A stretch of 46,374 nt of DNA. Source: Prevotella sp. (lineage in GTDB: Bacteria; Bacteroidota; Bacteroidia; Bacteroidales; Bacteroidaceae). The translations under genes and the position numbers were made by a program. The notes under the pieces are model-generated. The model saw only the letters and a program-made list of their open reading frames with translations. It ran no database searches and had not been told where the DNA came from. Positions 1-8,187 of this stretch are shown here, in pieces; within the stretch, counting starts at the first letter, position 1, and each line of letters opens with the position of its first letter. Location of the stretch: positions 1 through 46,374 of the forward strand of contig JAEEPZ010000018.1 in assembly GCA_016285055.1 (NCBI GenBank), written 5' to 3'.

Positions 1-217
1 AGGACCGTGGTTGACCGACCTCCGGTTTGCCGGTTGTACCGCCAGGTGCACCGCCGGGTATCCGCGTCGGGATCGGATAAGCGCTGAAAGCATCTAAGTG
101 CGAAGCCGGCCACAAGATGAGGGCTCCATGAGGGTCGTCGGAGACTACGACGTTGATAGGGTGCAGGTGTAAAGACGGCGACGTCAAAGCCGAGCACTAC
201 TAATTGCCCGAAAGCTT
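1..217 (+). rRNA. 23S ribosomal RNA, 3' end (partial)
   Basis: The window opens inside the 3' portion of 23S rRNA. Recognisable parts are the late domain VI segment around GAAAGCATCTAAGTGCGAAG at about 86-105 and the terminal GCCCGAAAGCTTT near 205-217. The 5' part lies outside the window. The 3' end is placed by similarity to other Bacteroidota 23S genes and could be off by several bases. No tRNA is seen in the spacer to 5S. Confidence 0.93.
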
Positions 218-325
218 TCGCTGCGGCGCATGCTTTCAACTGTAACGGTTATGGCTTTGTTGTCCGAGCATACAGTTCTTGTGTTGATATGTCACCTTAT
301 ACGCGGCTTTTGCCGCTGGATTTAT

Positions 326-438
<113 letters not shown>

Positions 439-448
439 TTATCAAGCC

Positions 449-480
449 GGGCCCTGAGGACGATTCCTCAGGGCCCTTTT
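449..480 (+). terminator. Rho-independent terminator of the rRNA operon
   Basis: A perfect 12-bp GC-rich stem (449-460 with 465-476) has a 4-nt loop CGAT and is followed by TTTT. It sits about 10 bases after 5S, so it almost certainly ends the rrn transcript. Confidence 0.92.
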
Positions 481-633
481 CGTATATGCCGTGTTCCTTC
501 GCCATGAGGTCTACCGAGCTGGTATATAAAAGTACAGTACCAGAACGTATGGAGGCCAAGCTATCTCATTTTTCGGGGCTATTTGTTCACATTTTTTCTC
601 GCATGGGTTATAATCTCGAAAAGCTTGAATCAG

Positions 634-752
634 AATAAGCACTCTAATAGTACGCCTTGTAACAGTTGTAGTTTGGTTGTAACTTTGCCCCGCAATATTA
701 CATTCAAACTACAGCTGTTCAAGGCTCAAGTATACTTATTAGAGTTCTTATT
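634..752. repeat. Long imperfect palindrome downstream of the rRNA operon
   Basis: Two arms (634-675 and 705-752) can form a long hairpin with a loop of about 29 nt. Paired blocks are 661-675 with 705-719 (14 of 15), 654-659 with 720-725, 641-649 with 737-745 and 634-639 with 747-752. There is no T-run after either end. I see no protein gene in 481-893. The element could be a small MITE-like repeat or a structured RNA. Confidence 0.6.
656..687 (+). promoter_or_regulatory. Promoter-like site at the apex of the palindrome
   Basis: CTTG at 656-659 is followed after 20 nt by TAACTTTG at 680-687, matching the Bacteroidota -33/-7 pattern (TTTG, 19-20 nt, TAnnTTTG). There is no convincing plus-strand gene downstream; the next gene is on the minus strand. 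A separate minus-strand -7-like TACCTTTG lies at 805-812 without a good -33. The match could be chance. Confidence 0.3.
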
Positions 753-893
753 GTCGATACCAGTCTTAGCGTTATAGCGTATCTGTGACGTAAATCGCAT
801 GTCGCAAAGGTACGGCATAATAACCAATTCCCTGTGTCCTACAAGGCTGTTTAAGCCAAATACAAGTGCAAATGCCTATGTTCATGTTTCGAA

Positions 894-2456
894 TTAATTT
901 CTGTCATATATAAGATCGCCAGGCGTTTGACTAAGTAAACGAGTCATAACAAGTATAACTGTTATAATCGTACTTACAAAAATGACCGCAGTTGCAATAT
1001 AAGTGGTAGTGTTCCACAATGAAAGATAGTTAAATCCGTCCTTTTCTATTCCAAGTAATGGCAATAGCCCTTGTATCCCCCATGTGGCCAAAAGTGCTAT
1101 TACAACAGCTGTTAGGACTATAGAAATGAGTATGATGATATAAACCTGAATCAATTCTTGCCCGTTCATGCCAAAGGCTTTGAAGGTCCCAATGTTTCGC
1201 TTTACCTTCTGGAAATAACTCTGAAGCATGTTTACCATGAACATGATGATGCATACGATACTGAAAATGACCATGGCAGCAGAGAGGATGCCCGCCATGA
1301 CAGTGACTGCGTTGAAATTCTCCTTTGAGTTCACCTGCTCCATTTCAAGCTGTATACCATTACTTTTAGCAAAAGTCTCAAACTCTCTGATATGCTTCAA
1401 GGAATTGAACTCTACGGAGATGAAAGAGCCGCGCTCCGCTTGCTCGGTGCCATAGACCAGTCTGTGTACCCGTCGCACCAAGTAGGCATCGTAATGCGCC
1501 TCAACAGCATCAGCTACATCCTGGAATGCTTTGCGAGGCAAGCGTTCGTCGCCGAGGTCAATCTTGCGAATAGTTCCAGGCTTCCACGTCATCAGGTCTT
1601 TGCACCGCTCGCTGTCATCGTAAATCTGCACTCTGGCTTTCAGAGAATCGGGAATAACACTCTTCACATAGTTGTCAAAGGATTCCTCGCCAATGTCGTT
1701 AGCAACATAGAAATGCAGTGTGTGAAGATAATCTGCCTCATGGGCGATAAAATCGAAGGGGTGCGTGTTAGCAGCATTGACATGCTGCTGCTCATAGAAG
1801 AAGTTGGCCGACATCATGTCTACATTGTTAGGCAGGCGTCTGACAACTGCCAGGACAGGGAAGGGCACAGCATAAAAGCCACCCAGTTCCAGTTTAATGC
1901 CAAGCGTATCAGCACCTTCTTTCAGTCCAGCCATATAGCTGATATAAGTTGGCAGATGACCTTCTTCATAGCCCAAGTTTTTGGCAGCGTTTGAGGTGAT
2001 GATGAAGCCCATTGTTTTGTTGAAGAGCAAGTCGCGGTTCACCGTACAACCTTCGGCAATGTTGTCATCAGCAAGAACAGCTTTCACCAATTGTGAGTTG
2101 ATGTTGCCAAAAAATCTCACACTTGGGTACTGCACCCTTCCATTACCCATCATCTGATAGTTGGTGAACTGGTCCATCAGCACATTGCTGTAGTCATATT
2201 TGCGCTTATTCGCGTCCTGTTCCAATAAGTCGCGGAAGTTGTTGAACGAGTTGTCGTCAATAGCTTTGGCAATGCTTACCCAATTGGTGAATGGATCTTC
2301 CATCTTATCCTTGAGGTAAATCATACTGCCCTCGCTGAAGGCAATGCTGGCGAAAGTGGCCAGCAGAACCAGTGTCAGTATCCACAGGTTTGAGCCTTTT
2401 TTGCCAAGCACCTCTTTGGCCTCGCGGGCCATGAGTAGTTTCAGATATTGTTTCAT
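894..2456 (-). CDS. ABC transporter permease, MacB/FtsX-like
   Basis: A 520-residue inner-membrane protein with the MacB topology: one N-terminal membrane segment (about residues 24-42), a periplasmic domain of roughly 350 residues, then three C-terminal helices (about 395-425, 440-462, 485-505) forming an FtsX-type domain. The loop FKAFGMNGQELIQVY after the second helix is typical of FtsX/MacB permeases. The ATPase gene ends 5 nt upstream, so the two are translated together. Such pairs move lipoproteins, peptides or antibiotics, or act as mechanotransmission devices; the substrate cannot be told. The periplasmic part carries no motif I know. I found no terminator after the stop codon. Confidence 0.8.
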   Translation of the reverse strand: MKQYLKLLMAREAKEVLGKKGSNLWILTLVLLATFASIAFSEGSMIYLKDKMEDPFTNWVSIAKAIDDNSFNNFRDLLEQDANKRKYDYSNVLMDQFTNYQMMGNGRVQYPSVRFFGNINSQLVKAVLADDNIAEGCTVNRDLLFNKTMGFIITSNAAKNLGYEEGHLPTYISYMAGLKEGADTLGIKLELGGFYAVPFPVLAVVRRLPNNVDMMSANFFYEQQHVNAANTHPFDFIAHEADYLHTLHFYVANDIGEESFDNYVKSVIPDSLKARVQIYDDSERCKDLMTWKPGTIRKIDLGDERLPRKAFQDVADAVEAHYDAYLVRRVHRLVYGTEQAERGSFISVEFNSLKHIREFETFAKSNGIQLEMEQVNSKENFNAVTVMAGILSAAMVIFSIVCIIMFMVNMLQSYFQKVKRNIGTFKAFGMNGQELIQVYIIILISIVLTAVVIALLATWGIQGLLPLLGIEKDGFNYLSLWNTTTYIATAVIFVSTIITVILVMTRLLSQTPGDLIYDRN

Positions 2457-2461
2457 CTCAA

Positions 2462-3325
2462 TTATTTCTTGCGAAGAAAGTTTTCAAATGTTGCAGTGGA
2501 ATATCGGTCTGTGCCATTCGTCCATTCCCCGTCACAACAGGTGTAGACGCACTGTCCGTCTATCTCTCCGTAGCTTATTTCCTCATCAGTCTCATGAAGT
2601 TTGGGGCGTATGCACTTGCGGATTTTGATGACGACATCGGCAAAAGTGACAGCCAGATGCATGTCGTGGCTCACGATGATAGCACTAGCGCCTTCATGCT
2701 CTCCCAACTTTCGATTGAGAATCTCCATCACGCGCACAGCATTCTCTGCATCTAGGTTACCCGTTGGCTCGTCCCCAAACAACACTGTAAAATCAGGCAG
2801 GATGGCACGAGCGAAAGCCAAGCGCTGCTGCTGTCCGCCGCTCAACTCCTGCGCCATACGGTCCTGTTCCACATGGTCAAGCCCCAAGTCCACCAGTGTT
2901 TGTTTAGCACGCTGGAAACTGGAGAATCTTGAGAAGCCTTGTAGCATACGCGTAAAAGCAATGTTCTCGAATGCGGTGAAGTTTTTCATCAGATTCGTGC
3001 TTTGGAATATGAAGGAATAGTTCTTCAGACGAAAGTCTGACAATACATGGTCGCCTTTTCTCCACATCTCCTTCAGATTCAGTTCGCGGTTGTCACTGTT
3101 AAAGAACAAGAAACGAGTGGAATCACCCGGCACGATGGTATTGTTCATCATGCCAAGCGTTTCCAGAATCGTACTCTTTCCTATTCCCGACTCTCCCACG
3201 ATAAAAATCTTCTTTCCTCGTGGTATGTCCAGACGCTTTATCTCAAGCACCACTCGCGAATGCCCCTCTTGGTATTTCCTATCATAGGAGCAGCGTAGGT
3301 TTTCAAGTTCAAATAATTTGTTCAT
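2462..3325 (-). CDS. ABC transporter ATP-binding protein, LolD/MacB-like
   Basis: A 287-residue nucleotide-binding subunit with all motifs: Walker A GESGIGKST (44-52), Q-loop Gln108, signature LSGGQQQR (161-168), Walker B VLFGDEPTGNLD (181-192) and switch His220. The first 230 residues are a standard ABC ATPase of the LolD/MacB type. About 55 extra C-terminal residues contain several Cys (RKCIRP, VYTCCDG) and are not part of the usual domain. It powers the permease encoded 5 nt downstream. The 204-bp gap upstream holds three tandem palindromes, so the pair is probably a separate unit from the vWA operon. Confidence 0.88.
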   Translation of the reverse strand: MNKLFELENLRCSYDRKYQEGHSRVVLEIKRLDIPRGKKIFIVGESGIGKSTILETLGMMNNTIVPGDSTRFLFFNSDNRELNLKEMWRKGDHVLSDFRLKNYSFIFQSTNLMKNFTAFENIAFTRMLQGFSRFSSFQRAKQTLVDLGLDHVEQDRMAQELSGGQQQRLAFARAILPDFTVLFGDEPTGNLDAENAVRVMEILNRKLGEHEGASAIIVSHDMHLAVTFADVVIKIRKCIRPKLHETDEEISYGEIDGQCVYTCCDGEWTNGTDRYSTATFENFLRKK

Positions 3326-3412
3326 TTCTTAGCTTGGGTTATTCATGCTTTTTTCTTAAGTCTCTGTATTGACGGCATCACTGCATCGTTTACGCAGAAC
3401 ACTGGCGAATGT

Positions 3413-3475
3413 TGTACAAAGCCTTTGTACACTGTGTACAGAGCCTTTGTACAGAGTGTACATAGGCTCTGTACA
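3413..3475. repeat. Three tandem 22-bp palindromes built on TGTACA
   Basis: The hexamer TGTACA starts at 3413, 3426, 3435, 3448, 3457 and 3470, so the spacing alternates strictly 13, 9, 13, 9, 13. Each 22-bp unit is a near palindrome of the form TGTACAAAGCCTTTGTACA. The array lies between the vWA gene stop and the ABC ATPase start, where it could be an operator array, a terminator-like structure or a dispersed repeat. Confidence 0.85.
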
Positions 3476-3529
3476 CTTTTAACAGACCTTTGCTTTTCTT
3501 TGCTATTGCGATTTCGTGAATAATACAGG

Positions 3530-5911
3530 TTAGGGTAAATCTTCCACGGGAATCCAGTACCAAGTTTTATTATTACTCTTATACGAGAATTCATATTTCA
3601 TCTGATGTATTCTGTCAAGTTTGTTGTATTTTGTTTGGAAATTTGCTATCATGCTTTCAAACTCATCTTGACTAACCTTTTCTTCTGACTGAATTTCAGC
3701 AAGAGTACGTCCACCAAGAGTACCTGTCTTTACATTCAAGCCTGCAACCAAAGCCATAATTTCCTTTACATCCTTGCTGTCCATCTCAGTCTGTGTAATA
3801 TCTGGAATCATTGAACGGGTGAGTTCTTTCATAGCATCAACAAAGGGCTTTCTATTGTTAGTTCCTGCTGCAGTCATTACAGGCTTTAGCTTTTCTATCA
3901 GTTGCGTGAATTCATCACTCGAAATATAGATGATAGGCTGCCAATATTCGAGATTGCGTTTACTGTCCACCTTATCAGTATATCCCTGAAGAGCCATCAT
4001 GGTGTTATTTGCCTTAAAAGCATTTATTTGTTCTTGAGTAAATTTCTGTTTCAACAGCCCCAAGTTGATAGCCAGCTTTGTATTAATGTTTCCGCCTTCT
4101 GCTTCTCTGAAAGAATCAGCAGCATTAAAAACCACGGTTCCTTGAGCCTTAATGGCTGCATTAAACTGTAGATAGCTGTCTTTTACAAGATTATAAAGTT
4201 TGTTTATATCCATCTCCTTTCCGAGTGGTGCGTTTCTTGTCGCCCCTATAAAAAAATTTTGATCCGCATCCAAACCAGATTGAAAGTCATATCCGTCAGC
4301 TAGCTCTTTGAAACCACCTTTTCCTTTCGCTTCATTACCCAAAGCAGCATATTGTGCTCTCGTGTTCTCACGAACTATTTCGCCCATTTGCTTACGGAAC
4401 AGTAGAAAAGAAAGCTCATTTTCGTTACGGACCTGAAAAGCTGAAATCTGCACTTTGTTTTCGATGCACTTCCTAACAATTTCTTCTTTTGAAAGACATT
4501 TATTATCGTTTAGGTCGTTTCCACAATCACCGATTACAAACATTAGATTACTATTCGTAGAACTATAACCCATTTTCTGCTTGTCAAGAGCTACCTCTAG
4601 CCCTTTGTACAATGCTTCAGCCAAAGTTCGGTCAGCAGGCGAACTCTTTACACCATATATACCTCCTTTGCGGAGAAACTCACCCACTGAGGGATCTGTG
4701 GGAGACCGCATTGAGAGATGCTCTGTAACATATTCGCCATCAGTATAATCACGATAGATAACCACTCCTACTTTCACGGTTTTGTCTTCTTTTCCAAAAA
4801 ACTCATAAGCTTTTTGAATGATTTGTTGTGTTGGCTGGTAATATTTCTCCATACTTTTAGTTCCGTCTATAACTACAATCAAATTAATAACACTTAGCCC
4901 CTCAAGCACTTTTTCTCTGGCACTTGTGGTGGAGTTGCTTCTCCCTATAGGCACTCGTGGAATATTTGATTCTCCTCCAAGTGTGCGTGCAAACGCAGTA
5001 ATACAGTATTGGTCTTGGTTCCCTGTTTTATTCTCCAATAGGGGATAGCGTAATAGTTCTGGTTCTAATCTGTATTTGGTTGTAGAATTTGAAGTAATTC
5101 CATTTTCACGCCCCAACATTAATTTTGTTGCAACGACGCCGTCTTTATATACATTGACATACTCTCCTTTTAGCTCTTCAGCTACATAAGGCTTCCAGTT
5201 GGGTTCTAAACAGGTGCGTTGACTCCATGGAACAAATGTATTTGTACTTACCCATCCATATAAAACATTATCAGAATAGCCTTTCATGCTACATTCTTTA
5301 GACAAAAGGACTAAACCATTTTCACCTTTCTTCATCACGAAATAAAAGTCCATACCTGCTTCAGGTTTTGTAGGCTCATCTCGAGTCTCAGGATTTTTGT
5401 AACGCATACCCAAATCTGCATTATTATTGTCATCAATATTTAAAACAATAAGTGCTTTGTTGTAAATACCAGCTTCATCCGTGGGACAAGATTCCCAAAG
5501 TAATAAATTTTTCATTGGAATCCATCCTTTGCTGACAGCTTCTGTGGAGATGACAAAGTTCTGCACTCCTTCGCGTGGTTCTTTGTATACCAAAGCGAAA
5601 TCTCCTTCAATTTTTGCGATTCGCACTTTCTCGTTGAATCCCAATTCATCGCATTTTCCCCCGCTTGTTGATGGCGTATTGTATGTAACATTATGACTAC
5701 GGTCACTATAGACAGTCCAATATTTATCACTTTTTGCTCCCTGGCCCCAAGTACCAGAACTAAGAAAAGAACGGATTTCGCTTTCCTTTAAGGTTCTTTT
5801 TGTTAAAACTTGAGGCTGTGCAGCAGTGCATTTTCCTGGTAATTGAGGAGCTGCCACACCATAGTTTATCATTGAAAAACATGCCACCAAAGCATAAAAT
5901 AAATGTCTCAT
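3530..5911 (-). CDS. Secreted von Willebrand factor A domain protein
   Basis: A 793-residue protein with an N-terminal signal peptide (about 1-20, ending in GVAAP). A vWA domain starts near residue 340: hydrophobic strand VINLIVVIDGTKS with the MIDAS motif D349-G-T-K-S353, which binds a divalent metal. A later strand, NSNLMFVIGDCGND, matches the vWA fold. The N-terminal ~330 residues (Cys-containing, SH3-like character uncertain) and the C-terminal ~230 residues are unassigned. It is the last gene of the 15-gene operon, 12 nt after its neighbour. vWA proteins partner with kinases and PP2C in TerY-P systems, but those are cytoplasmic; this one is predicted to be exported. Its task here is inferred only from context. 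Confidence 0.85.
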   Translation of the reverse strand: MRHLFYALVACFSMINYGVAAPQLPGKCTAAQPQVLTKRTLKESEIRSFLSSGTWGQGAKSDKYWTVYSDRSHNVTYNTPSTSGGKCDELGFNEKVRIAKIEGDFALVYKEPREGVQNFVISTEAVSKGWIPMKNLLLWESCPTDEAGIYNKALIVLNIDDNNNADLGMRYKNPETRDEPTKPEAGMDFYFVMKKGENGLVLLSKECSMKGYSDNVLYGWVSTNTFVPWSQRTCLEPNWKPYVAEELKGEYVNVYKDGVVATKLMLGRENGITSNSTTKYRLEPELLRYPLLENKTGNQDQYCITAFARTLGGESNIPRVPIGRSNSTTSAREKVLEGLSVINLIVVIDGTKSMEKYYQPTQQIIQKAYEFFGKEDKTVKVGVVIYRDYTDGEYVTEHLSMRSPTDPSVGEFLRKGGIYGVKSSPADRTLAEALYKGLEVALDKQKMGYSSTNSNLMFVIGDCGNDLNDNKCLSKEEIVRKCIENKVQISAFQVRNENELSFLLFRKQMGEIVRENTRAQYAALGNEAKGKGGFKELADGYDFQSGLDADQNFFIGATRNAPLGKEMDINKLYNLVKDSYLQFNAAIKAQGTVVFNAADSFREAEGGNINTKLAINLGLLKQKFTQEQINAFKANNTMMALQGYTDKVDSKRNLEYWQPIIYISSDEFTQLIEKLKPVMTAAGTNNRKPFVDAMKELTRSMIPDITQTEMDSKDVKEIMALVAGLNVKTGTLGGRTLAEIQSEEKVSQDEFESMIANFQTKYNKLDRIHQMKYEFSYKSNNKTWYWIPVEDLP

Positions 5912-5923
5912 AGTTATTTCGTT

Positions 5924-6571
5924 TTAGTAATCAAAAATAGATAGTTTTTCATTAATCCCGTCAATATTATTGTCTCCAAATGGCATACCCTTTGGATAAT
6001 CCAATTCTTGTTCTTTAGCCTTAAATACATTAAATGAGAATTTCCCCTTAGTATAAGAGGCTGCTTTAAAAGCGGTGAAAAGGTGGGCTATAACTCTCTC
6101 ATTATCCTTTAAAGACCAAAACTCTGGCCCCACATAAAAATCCATAATGACAGAGTTGAACAAAAAGTTTCCAGACTCATCAACGAAATCATACTCATCG
6201 AAGAGCTGAATGATTTTCTCTCTATCAATTCTTGCCATTACATCATGGTAATTAGCATTCTGTAAAGCAGCAACTATACGTGTATATGTCTGATTGTCAT
6301 CGCGTCCTAATCCCTTTTTGTCTTTAAGACCAGTTAGCGAAACGATAGGAGACTGCCCGTCGGCGAGATAGATGATGAGAGCGTCTCCAATTTCTACCGC
6401 ATCATCACGAAGCATCCTAAGGCGCTCACAGAGTTTATTGACAGGTGTGGAAGGTTCATGGTCAATGTACACAAAATGAAGGTTCATTGACGAATAGTTG
6501 GCGGACTGGGCTCGTGTTGCAGTTGCAAACAAGCAGAGTGCCAACATTATTAAAGTTATTTGTTTCCTCAT
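5924..6571 (-). CDS. Secreted protein of unknown function
   Basis: A 215-residue protein with a clear signal peptide (about residues 1-21, ending ATRAQS). I do not recognise the mature domain; it has alternating strands and helices, including DALIIYLADGQSPIVSL, and lacks Cys in most of its length. It lies between the vWA gene (12 nt away) and a single-pass membrane protein (12 nt away), so it is part of the same transcript and probably works in the periplasm with them. No catalytic motif is visible. Confidence 0.75.
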   Translation of the reverse strand: MRKQITLIMLALCLFATATRAQSANYSSMNLHFVYIDHEPSTPVNKLCERLRMLRDDAVEIGDALIIYLADGQSPIVSLTGLKDKKGLGRDDNQTYTRIVAALQNANYHDVMARIDREKIIQLFDEYDFVDESGNFLFNSVIMDFYVGPEFWSLKDNERVIAHLFTAFKAASYTKGKFSFNVFKAKEQELDYPKGMPFGDNNIDGINEKLSIFDY

Positions 6572-6583
6572 TATCTATTTATA

Positions 6584-7330
6584 TTAATAAATGGGTCGAA
6601 TGGTGGCAGCATTAATCTGTCCACGTTCATTATATCTCACAGAGACGACTGTTACCGATCGCCAAATGCGATTGGCAATCTTGACTTGAACACTTAGGAT
6701 GTCATCTGGGGTGAAGTCGCCATCGTTGAGATCGATAAAACTTAGAGCTACATATTTGGCTACTCTAAGATTTCCACCACCTAAGATCGATTCGTCGCCT
6801 TGGTTAAGAAGCGCCTGAAACTCTCCTGCTGACATCTTTACCACTTGTGGAATTTCAACTATATCGAAACCTGAGACTACCTTTCGTGCTAAAGTCGTCT
6901 CGTCTTCTTTGTTCAATGCCACTACAGTGTATTTCCCCGACGCAATGCCTGGGATCTTGTCAAATTCACCAGTTTCTGACTCCTTGTCAAGGTTATTGAT
7001 TTTGTACTTGACAGATACTCCATCAGGCACGTGCTCACACTTGACCACTAAGGAGTAAGTATTCCCGCTCCTTTCAAGAGACTGTACAATAATTTCTGTT
7101 TCATCCTGCTTTGGAGCAGGCTCAGGGGGGTCAGGTGGTATAGGCGTAGGTTCTGAACCACCACTTTCTCCGCCTCCGCCGCCAGTAGTACCGTATTCTA
7201 TTTTTTTGGGGGGGGAAGGCATAACTACCAATTCTTTCTTTCCAGAGAAGAGGTTTGCAACGAAGAAACCGACACCTAGGCTTAGGACAAATAATCCCGC
7301 GCCAATGACGATACGTTTGTTCTTATTCAT
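6584..7330 (-). CDS. Single-pass membrane protein, paralogue of the next upstream gene
   Basis: A 248-residue protein with a membrane anchor at about residues 7-27, a Gly/Pro-rich linker (about 39-78) and a folded C-terminal part. Its last ~90 residues align with the last ~90 of the zinc-ribbon protein encoded immediately upstream: both have a K-M-[ST]-A-x-[EA]-[FL]-Q start, the [GR]-D-E-S-[IL] turn and a final V-[TV]-V-x-x-[LV]-x-Y-[ND] strand. The shared domain is unknown to me and should lie in the periplasm. A run of eight G in the minus-complement region near 7207-7214 falls in the coding sequence and could be slippage-prone. Confidence 0.75.
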   Translation of the reverse strand: MNKNKRIVIGAGLFVLSLGVGFFVANLFSGKKELVVMPSPPKKIEYGTTGGGGGESGGSEPTPIPPDPPEPAPKQDETEIIVQSLERSGNTYSLVVKCEHVPDGVSVKYKINNLDKESETGEFDKIPGIASGKYTVVALNKEDETTLARKVVSGFDIVEIPQVVKMSAGEFQALLNQGDESILGGGNLRVAKYVALSFIDLNDGDFTPDDILSVQVKIANRIWRSVTVVSVRYNERGQINAATIRPIY

Positions 7331-7351
7331 AATGTAACTGTTTATATTGTT

Positions 7352-8185
7352 TTATGGGAGTTTTACATCGAGGGTGATGGAAGATATGCGATTCTTGTCA
7401 TCATACCATAAGTTGGTGACGGTGACTGTAGCCCAAGTCTCCATATCAAGTTTCTCAAACACATCACTAAGGATAGTGGGGATGTTGACGGCATCAGATG
7501 GCAGCCCCGTAAACGTCAGTTTATAGTCAGGTGCCAGATAGTCGTTTTCGCCTATCCCCATCAGCGACTCATCGCGGCTCTCAATTTTCTGCTGCAACTC
7601 TGCTGCGGTCATCTTTGTTGCGACGGCAACCTGCTTGATGAATCCCGTCTTTGGAATACTGCAAATAACAGTGTCTGTGGCGGCATCGACAAGAGCTATG
7701 TTGTAGAAGGCTCCATCGGCATCGCTGTAAGGAACGCCCTTGAACTGCCCGTCTTCACTTCTCGCAATTTGCTTAAGACTGTCGTATGGGTGAAAGATGG
7801 CGATAAACACCTTTTGGGCCGGTGGATTCTTTACTCCCACTTTGAATGTGTAGCCATTTCCATCTAAGCTCAAATCTCCTACTTCTATCGTTGGCGGAAT
7901 GACTAATTCTGCATTGACTTTAATGGTATCACCTCCACCTATAATAGGTTCATCAATTATCAATACTTCATTAACATTTTCTTGCTCTTCTCCACCGTTC
8001 TTGAAGAGGAGATAAGTCAAAAACACAACAGCTATCACGCCAGCCACGGCTATCCACACTTTAACCGGTATTCTGGCTCTTGCTATATCAACATTATCCG
8101 ACTGGCAATGTGGGCATACCACCATGGTGCTATCGTCAGCCTCAAAAAGCTTACCGCAGTTTTTACATTCAAATTTACGTTTCAT
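7352..8185 (-). CDS. Zinc-ribbon membrane protein
   Basis: A 277-residue protein whose N terminus is a four-Cys zinc ribbon (C7, C10, C24, C27; CKNCGK...CPHC). One membrane helix follows at about 42-62, then a ~210-residue periplasmic part. The last ~90 residues are a domain shared with the protein encoded 21 nt downstream. The layout puts the ribbon in the cytoplasm, where it could contact kinases or FHA proteins. The ATG is 2 nt from the stop of the upstream barrel gene, so translation is coupled. Confidence 0.8.
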   Translation of the reverse strand: MKRKFECKNCGKLFEADDSTMVVCPHCQSDNVDIARARIPVKVWIAVAGVIAVVFLTYLLFKNGGEEQENVNEVLIIDEPIIGGGDTIKVNAELVIPPTIEVGDLSLDGNGYTFKVGVKNPPAQKVFIAIFHPYDSLKQIARSEDGQFKGVPYSDADGAFYNIALVDAATDTVICSIPKTGFIKQVAVATKMTAAELQQKIESRDESLMGIGENDYLAPDYKLTFTGLPSDAVNIPTILSDVFEKLDMETWATVTVTNLWYDDKNRISSITLDVKLP

Positions 8186-8187
8186 GG

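Noticed and set aside
583..777. 64-codon plus-strand frame after the rRNA operon
   Set aside because: It runs through the palindrome at 634-752, lacks an RBS and has no recognisable domain.
1392..1994. 200-codon frame antisense to the ABC permease gene
   Set aside because: The opposite strand encodes a clear FtsX-type permease; this is a shadow frame.
3413..3475. Possible CRISPR array
   Set aside because: Units are contiguous palindromes with no unique spacers and no cas genes nearby.
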